A stretch of DNA of 64,000 bases from assembly GCA_018136815.1 (NCBI GenBank), contig CM030933.1, positions 6,884,676-6,948,675 of the forward strand, in the 5' to 3' direction. How positions within the stretch are numbered: position 1 is the stretch's first letter; every line of letters starts with the position of its first letter. The stretch is from Isochrysis galbana (lineage: Eukaryota; Haptophyta; Isochrysidales; Isochrysidaceae). This document shows positions 10,901 through 19,900 of the stretch, piece by piece. The notes under the pieces were generated by a model. It saw nothing but the letters and a program-made list of their open reading frames with translations, was not told the DNA's origin and ran no database searches. The position numbers were made by a program, and so were the translations under genes.

Positions 10901-13900
10901 AAGATCTCTGCCGCGGAGGCACGGGCGATGGATCCACAACAACGGTTGATGCTCGAATCTGGATATGAAGCCTTTTACACCGCCGGTTTTGCAAGAGCTA
11001 GCTTGTACGACTCGCTCACGGGCGTCTTCGTGGCAATTGCAGCCAATGATTGGACAGACGTCGTCAAAAGGTCGCCCATCGGTAGGAGCGTCTTTGCAGC
11101 AACTGGGTCTGCCATGTCCATCGCCTCAGGACGTATCTCTTATGCTCTTGGATTGCAGGGCCCTTGCGCTTCATATGACACGGCTTGCTCGGCAGCCTTG
11201 GTCGCCAATCATGCAGCGATGCGAGCACTACAGCTTGGTGAGTGCCAGACAGGACTCGTCGCCGCCGTCAACCTGATGTTGCTGCCTGACGTCGGGCTCG
11301 CCTTTGCCACTGCGGGTATGACCTCGCAAACCGGTCGATGCCATACTTTCGATGAGACCGCCGATGGCTACGCGCGAGGGGAGGCCGTCTGTGCCTTGTG
11401 TCTGCTTACCACCGAGCCGCGTTGTGGCGCTCATCATTTCGAAGCCCTTGGAACCTGTGTGCGTCAAGATGGCAGAAGCGTGAGTCTGACTGCTCCAAAC
11501 GGTCAGGCTCAGAGGGCTTTGCTGAGCGCGGCGCTCGTAGATGCGGCCCTAGTGTCCGGTGATCTAGTGTGTGTGGAGGCTCACGGCACCGGCACGAAGA
11601 TTGGAGATCCGATTGAGGTGTCATCGCTTTCCAACGCCGTCTTGCTTCCGCGCTCCGGCGCCAATGGCTCCCTCGCGCTTGGCAGCGTCAAAGCAAATGC
11701 AGGGCATGCAGAGCCGGCTGCAGGCGGCTCTGGGCTCATCCGACTAGCAATTGGGCTGATTGGAGCGTCCGCCCCGCCGAATGCTCAGCTACAGAGGCTC
11801 AACGAGCACGTCTCATCGGCTCTGCCAAATGCCGCTGCAATACTACCCGTCCAACTCGCATGCTTGCCTTCCAGAGCGCAGAGGGAGGCGGCGCGGCCAG
11901 GTGGCGTTAGTTCATTTGGTTACAGCGGGACGATTGTTCACACCATACTGCGGACATTTCTATCGCAGCAGCCTCTCGAATTTCCACGTCCGAGATTTGC
12001 ACATGTGTCATTTCCTTGGCAAGACAAAGACCTAAAGGCGACGAGCTCTCCTCAACGGCCCTCCGCGCCCTACCCGCAAGAAATGGATCGGAGCACCCTT
12101 TATGAGTACTCTGCGGCCTGGTTAGCGCGAGCCCGGGTAGATTCAGGGACGAATGGGAAAACTCTCACAGCGTGGTTGCTGTTGCGCTCGAGCTTGAGTC
12201 AAGACCATTTATTCGGTAGAAGTTCACATTTATGGGCAGGTGGCGCCGCAGCTGCCGCATCGGCACTTCCCTTGGCGGCAAGGCCAGCCAAGACAATTGT
12301 CCTTGACCTTTCGGCGGTCGCGACTCACGAACATCTACTGACGCGGGTCGACGGTCTGTTCGCCATTGCCCGCCGAATAATGATTTCTCCTTCCCCCCTG
12401 CAGTTGATGGTCATCACTTCCGGTGTTCAAAAGCTGTGGCCTTGCGCACCAGGCAACTTTGGGGCGACATTCCTTACGGGGGGCTCTGCATGGGGCTTGA
12501 CTCGCGTGTTGCGGATGGAGGCACCTGCGATGAATGCTATCGCGCTCGACCTTCACGGTCAAGCAGGTGTCCTGGCTGCAATACACCACATAAGAGAAGA
12601 CGGAGGTTCTGCTTGTCGTGAGGCCCAGCTTTGTGTGTCGCTAGACGTCTCTTACGTCTCCCGCTTGCGGCGTGGTCGGGTTCGCTATGACAGTGATGGG
12701 AAGACTTACACGGCGGCTGCAGCCGACGCTCATCTGATCACCGGTGGTTTGGGCGGGCTGGGCCTGCGCGCCGCCTTACTACTTGCCCATATTGACTCAT
12801 CCAAGCTGATCCTCTGTTCTAGGACTGGGAGGGTAGCACGTGGAGAGCAGGGCCTTGAAGAAACGTTACACCAACTGCTCCTAGTATCGCCCACAACGCT
12901 AGTCGTTGCTTGTGACGTGGCTGACAGCGCGCATGTGGCAGCTATGCTTGCTAGAACCCAAGCATTGGCACCTCTTCGAGCCATCTTGCACACCGCTGGG
13001 GTGACGCGTGACCGGCTGTTAGCCCGCATCCGTAATACGGACTTGTTGGACGTCGTTGCCGCTAAAGCTCTCGGCGGTTGGAATCTTCATTCAACCGTTG
13101 GCACGGCCACACTCGGCTCGTTCATAGCGTTTTCTTCAATCGCTTCCACCTTTGGCAATATCGGCCAGGCAAGCTACGCATCGGCCAACGCGTGCCTGGA
13201 TTCATTGGCCGCCGGTCGATTGAGTGTTGGGTTGCGGGGTCAGAGCATACAGTGGCCTCTTGTACACGGCGCCGGAATGGGCGCGGCCGACAAGGCCGCT
13301 AGGCATGTCGTCACCATTCAGCCTGAACAATACGACCGATGCATGCTTTCGTTGCCGGATCTTTTTGCATGCGCCGGATCCAATGGGCGGTCCTATTTCA
13401 TCTCTCCACCCGTGGTGTTTGCGCCTATGTATCAAGATGCTCCGAAAGACTTGTCGGTGCAGCATCGGGCGTTGCAGCCTTTGCTTTTGGAACTTGCACC
13501 TGAGCCGGCAGCGCTACCTCCCAGTGACAAGACAGTTGCCAACAACCAACTTGCTATCAAGCTGGCCTCGATGCCCGCCTCGTCTAGACTGCCGTACATG
13601 GAGAAGCTCGTAATGAATTGGGTGAGGGATCTTGGCGGCTCTGCCGAGGTTGAGGCTACCACGCCACTGATGGACTCGGGCATCGATTCGCTCGGTGCAG
13701 TGGAGTTCTCCTCTCGCTTGCGTGAGGAGACCGGCTTGGAATTGTCCGCTTCTGACCTCTTTGACCATCCCACCCCCCGTGCCCTTTCCGAGCACCTTGT
13801 CGCCCGACTGGACAATACGACGCATCAAGAAGATATGCAAGTGCATGCGTGTACGGAATCAATCTCAAGGCAAGGGATGCGGGTAGCACTCCGCAGCACG

Positions 13901-16900
13901 CTCGGACGATGGCCTGGTGGCTGCTCGGGATCCGCTTCCATCTGGGCGATGCTCGAAGCATCCGGCGACGCTGTGAGCTTTGGTCAAGCACAGTCGCGGT
14001 GGCCTTCCTCACCCCATGATGGGCAGCTCGATGCCCTCACCGAAGCCCAAAGAGCTTCCGCCATGTATAGCGCCTTCCTCCCTGACGTCGAAGGTTTCGA
14101 CTGCCGGTTCTTTGGGCTTTCCCCGGCCGAATCGACTGCAATGGATCCTCAGCAACGACTCCTCCTTGAGCTCGGCTATGCGGCTCTCCATGGCGCGGGC
14201 CAACGATCGACATCGCTGTTGGGTTCTCAGGTTGGATTCTATCTTGGTATCGAGAGGCCTGATTGGTCGTTGCGCAATGCGCTTCGGCCGGCATCTGCAT
14301 CGGTCTACACGATCACGGGGGACACCATCTCAATAGCTTGTGGTCGCTTGTCGTTCGTTCTCGGCCTTCAAGGGCCATGTCTTAGCGTCGACACGGCATG
14401 CTCCTCAGGTCACGTGGTGCTAGATACTGCGTCACGAGCTGTGCGCGCTGTTGAATGTCCCGCGGCTCTCGTCAGTTCCGTGAGTCTGAAGTTGATGCCG
14501 CACACCATGCTTGCAGTAGCGACGACCGGAATGTTAGCCGTTGACGGGAGGTGTAAAACCTTCGATGCGCGCGCAAATGGATACACGCGCACCGAGGCGG
14601 CGGCGGCAACCGTTTTAGAGTCGGCTGGCGCTGTGGTTTGCGTGACGCCCCTCCTTGGAGGAAGTGCTGTGCGTCAAGATGGCCGGAGCGCCAGTCTCAC
14701 AGCCCCGAACGGCCTTGCACAGCGCGCTCTACTGTCGATAGCATTCAGGGGCAGTGATTGCTCCCCGGGCTCGCTATGCTTCATCGAGGCTCACGGCACT
14801 GGCACCGCTCTAGGTGACCCCACCGAAACAGGTGCCATCGCTGCTGTGGGAAGGCAGCTAGGCCATTTGAATTTATCGCTCGGGGCGACAAAAGCCAATA
14901 TGGGCCACACGGAGCCTGTTTCTGGCTTGCTCGGGCTATACAAGGCGATTCAGGCACATCGCTCGAGAGAGTGGCTAGGCAATGCGCAGCTGCGTCGAAT
15001 GAATCCACTCGTTAATGAGCGGATGCGCGCGTTGGATTGCGGCTTGCTCACGCCCACGCAAGACACACATCTGCGGCACGGTGCTATGGTGTCTAGCTCG
15101 GGTGTTTCTAGCTTTGGCTATTCTGGCACCATAGCTCATGCAATCGTCTCCTTTGCCGAGGTCTCTTCGCATGCCGACAATGTCTTTGTCCCGTCCTTAC
15201 GGCTTGTTCAGCGCCGCTTCGCGTGGGTCGATTGTGCCCATCCTTTATCACAGCAACCTTTCACCCGTGAGGACGAGGCTCACGGAAAGGTGGTAGTGCG
15301 CTCGCCCGCCACCGGGGCATTGCTCGGTCTTGTATCGGACCACGTCATCCAAGGGCACGTCATCTACCCAGGAGCAGCATACCTGGAGATGGCACGTGCG
15401 GCGCATGCATGCAGCACGCGCAAGGCGGGTCCCTCATTTAGTGGGTCTTTCGCGCGGGTTTTCTTCATGGCACCGCTTTTTCTTGACGACGTCGTTGGTC
15501 TGTGGGTCGACGTCGAGGTGGACGAGAACACGCAGCGCTTTGAGGTACGCAGCGAGCGCAATGAAGTCACTGATGCGGCTTTGGTGCATTGTGCTGGCTC
15601 GCTCACCTCGGCCAAGGATAGCGCGCCGGCAAGCGTCGACTGTGGCGCCTGCCGAGCACGATGCACCGGAACGGTCGGTGCGAAACAGTTGTATTCTCAT
15701 ATGCGCAAAGTCTTCTCACTCGATTACGGTCCGGACTATCAGCGTCTAAGACGCTTGTGGGTAATACGGAGAGACGAAATTGCCGTTGCCTCGCTGCTCA
15801 CTCGGCAGAGTAATCACTCTAGCCGGCGTGCGACGCGAGTGCACCCCGCCGACCTCGACGCGGCGCTCCAACTTACCGGTTTGCTCGCCGACGAGAGCCT
15901 CGCGTTGACACGCGAAACCCGCGTTCCATTTTCCATCGGTGAGGCCACATTGAACAGCGCGGTCGGGCGGCTTTGGTCGGCGACGCACGGCCGAGGGCCG
16001 AACGTTACGGACGTGTGGCTCGGTTCGGAGTCATTGCATGCGCTACCCGGGGCTACGCTGCGGGGTTTTGAAACCCGCGCACTCCGTGCTGCCCGAACTG
16101 CACGAGGCATTCCTCGGGAAAGAGTGCGCTATGTAACCCGTTGGAGCGCTCACACTGCCCAAGTCACTCAAAATGGGCTAAACACAGTGCATAACGCGGA
16201 ATCTTTCCTCCGTCCTGTGCGAGTACGAGTTACCGGCAGCCTCTGGTACCAGGAATGCGCTTCCGGGAAGCGATACGAGGCCGATGGAGGCGGCGACGAA
16301 TCGTTAATGAACGTGCGCCCACGGAGAAGGGGTAGCATCGAGCTGGCAAAGAAAGACGAGCAGTCCGACTCCTCGTCACCGGGCTCAGTGGACACGCCGA
16401 TAGCTACTCTATACCGCAAGGTGGCGATGACGGGCGGTGATCGCGCTACCGTGCAGCGTCTTGTCTCTTCTCTCGGTGGGCTATCATGCGATCCGCTTGC
16501 AGTTGCCGATGCATCCCTTGAGGTCTTCCGGTTGCACACGAGCAAGCGGGACCCGCTACCTACAGTGATGTTGCTATCCTCGCAAGTGCGAGGTGGGCGC
16601 GATGTTCCAGCGATGAGCTCCGTGCACGCTGGCCTTCTCGGCCTCGCACGCACGACACGAACTGAAGCGGTAGCCGCCTGCATCCAGTGTGTAGACATGA
16701 TCGACGCATCCAGCGGTGCCATATCGGACTTCATCAGCCTAATCAAGGCCAGCATCATGCCGGACGCAAGAGCTGAGCCTGAGGTTGTATCATGGCAAGG
16801 ACAGGCTTGCGTTCCGCGTCTCGTGGAAGATGAAAGCTTTCGAGACGATGCGACGCCCGCTGACGTCGTCACCTCAGCTCACTTGCTCTCCGGCGGAACA

Positions 16901-19900
16901 AGTGGGCTAGGTCTCCTCAGCGCCTCGTGGCTCTTGAACGAGGGCGTGGCCTCTATCATCCTAGCATCAAGGGGGGGCGTGGTGTTGGCTGAGGATACGA
17001 GAATTATGCCACTAGATGGTCTCACACGCGTCCAAACTGCACGATGCGACGTGTCTCAGCCCGCGGACATTCGCCGCCTCGTGCTTGGCCTCTCCGATAT
17101 CTCTGGAGCCTTTCTGCGTGGCGTGTGGCACGCGGCTGGCGTGCTAGCTGACGGTCTCGTCCGTTCGCTGAACGCAGCCTCACTGCGACGCGTCTATGGG
17201 CCCAAGGCGCTTGGCGCTTGGGGGCTGCACTACTCGTGTGCTTCGTTTCCGATGGCTACATGTGCGTACTTTTCGTCGGTCGCAGCTCTCCTTGGTGCAG
17301 CGGGGCAGGCCAACTATAGCGCCGCAAACACGTGCCTTGATGCACTTGCGAGCCGTCGACGAGCCTGTGGGACGCGTGCGTGCAGCATACAATGGGGTCC
17401 TTGGGCCAACGTTGGCATGGCAGCAGGGGGCGCCGTCAACGGTCGCCTTCAAGCCGCTGGGATTCAGCTACTCACCCCTGTTGAGGGCCAGATTGGGTTG
17501 CGTGCCGCTTTCGGGGCATCTAGCTCTCCAGTGGCCGCCATTCTCAAACTTTCTTGGAACCGCTTCTTAAGCGCACTCCCCGAAGTGCCCACGATTCTCA
17601 GCGCTTTTGTTCATCACAAAATATCTGGGTCTTCGTCAGCGTCCCGCCCCTCCAAAGCGGTGACCTTGGAGGAGATCTTGTCCTCTATTGAGGCTACGAC
17701 CGGTAATTCGGTGAGTGCGGACGCACCCTTGATGGACTCGGGGCTCGACTCTCTCAGCGCAGTCGAGCTCAGGCATCAGCTGCAGGAGGCGGCTGGCGGC
17801 GAGTTCGAGATGCCTAGTACACTTGTTTTTGATTACCCAACGCCGCGTCTGTTGGCCCAACATTTTCAACAAGGGGCTGAGCCGCCAAGTGTCGCGACGA
17901 TGCAATCGCCTGCTCCGTCGGCAGGCGAGGTTGGACCCCAGCTGCATGGCGCCAGCGTTGCTCTTCCGAGGGCCGTGCGGGGACACCTAGCATTGAACGA
18001 GCTCTCGAAGGCTTGCGGCGACACTATCTCTGAGGTACCGGCAGAGCGCTGGTCCCTCCACGACCTCCCGGATGGACCTATGGGCGATCGCTTGCGGTAT
18101 GGTGGGTTTGTCGGCGGTGTAGAGCTATTCGATTCCGCCTTTTATTCTATCTCCCCTTCGGAAGCCGCCTCTATGGACCCCCAGCAACGATTTTTGCTCG
18201 AGGGCGGCTATGAAGCGCTGCTTCGAGGGGGGCTCGATCGAGGAGCACTCATGGGTTCATCAGTAGGTGTCTTCGTCGGCATTGCATTCTGCGACTGGCA
18301 CGACATCTTGTGCAACACCTCGCTCGGCCGGAGCGTATATTCGGCGACGGGGGCGAGCCATGCAATCGCATGCGGTCGCATCTCGTTCGCCCTGGGGCTT
18401 CATGGGCCATGCGTTTCGTACGAAACGGCTTGCTCCTCTGCGTTGGTAGCTCATCATGCTGCCCACCGCGCGCTTGAGCGCGGAGAGGCCCGGGCGGCGC
18501 TCGCGTCGGCTGTGATGCTGATGCTGCTACCAACAGTCGGCTTCGCGTGTGCAGCTGCATCACTCACGTCGGCCCTCGGCCGATGCCACAGCTTTGATAG
18601 CCGTGCCGACGGGTACGTGCGCGGCGAAGCGTGCGGCTCTCTCTCATTGCGCACCGAACACAGCGAATTGACGGGCAGTCTCCCCACGACGCTCGCCACC
18701 GCGGTCAAACAGTCAGGTCGGAGCGCTAGCCTCACTGCCCCCAATGGATCGGCGCAGCAACAGTTGATACGGGCCGTTCTTGAGGAGGCCGGCCTGCACT
18801 CTGACGACGTGTGCTGCCTCGAGGCAGCAGCCAATGGCTCCCCGCTAGGCGACCCAATCGAGGCGGGTTCAATCAAAACGGCGTTACTCGCAGCTCGGTC
18901 TTCCGGGAGCTTTCTTGCTATCGGCACAGTGAAAGCAAATGTCGGCCACGGCGAGACGGCATCTGGTGCCACAAGCCTGCTTAGGCTAGCCCTTGGCTTG
19001 AGTGGGGAATTGGCCCCCCCCAACGCGCAGCTTCGCGTTTTGAACGAGCACGTCGGCAATGCTCTGCACGCGCAGCCGTGCGCTCTGCCAACGCAAATGG
19101 CAGGATTGCGCGGAGCAGGCTCGCGCGTTGGGGGCGTAAACACATTCGGGTACAGTGGTATCTTGGTGCACGTCCTCATAAGGTCCTCTCCCGAAATCGC
19201 CACCGCTCTGCCCAGCGTAGCATCTCCTTCTTGGAGGCGAAGGGTATTCAGCTGGCAGTATGCTCTTAATGAAACTGCAGCTTTACAGACGCGCCCCGGT
19301 GCTGTTGTGTCGGACGCTTCCCTCTCGAGACCGCATGAACTTACACTCGAGTACCTCCTTGAACTCTTGCACGATGCCAGCGGCGTAGAAATCGACCCTG
19401 ACATCCCGTTGCTAGACGTCGGGATCGACTCGCTCGCAGTGATGGAGATGGCTGGTAGGTTGCAGGCATCCACGGGCATCGAGCTCGCGGAGGACGATCT
19501 GATCGACAATCCGACTGCGCGCGCCCTTACTGAGCGCGTCCGCGCCATCCAACAGTCACCGGACGCGGCACGGGAGCGCCTTGACTTTATTCAGCTCTAC
19601 GAGCGGGCCGAATATGTCAGCCCGCGACTCGTGCGCGTGCGGTCTGCACCCTCGGGTGGCGAGGAGCGGCCAAGCCTCGTTCTAGTGCATTCGATATTCG
19701 GCAATGAGCTTGGCTTCGAGCGGCTGCACACGGTCGGTTTTGCTGATCGCGAAGTCTTAGGCGTGCGTCACACCGGGATGGCGACCTCCACGAGAGTGGA
19801 CGAGGAGTGCGTAGAGAGTTCACTGTCCGAACTTGCCCACCTCTACGCCTCAGAGCTAGTGGCCTACTGCAAAGGCAAGCCCTTTGACCTTATCGGCGCC

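Noticed and set aside
18454..19548. 364-aa minus-strand frame opposite KS4
   Set aside because: Antisense shadow of a KS with high GC third positions; no independent motif.
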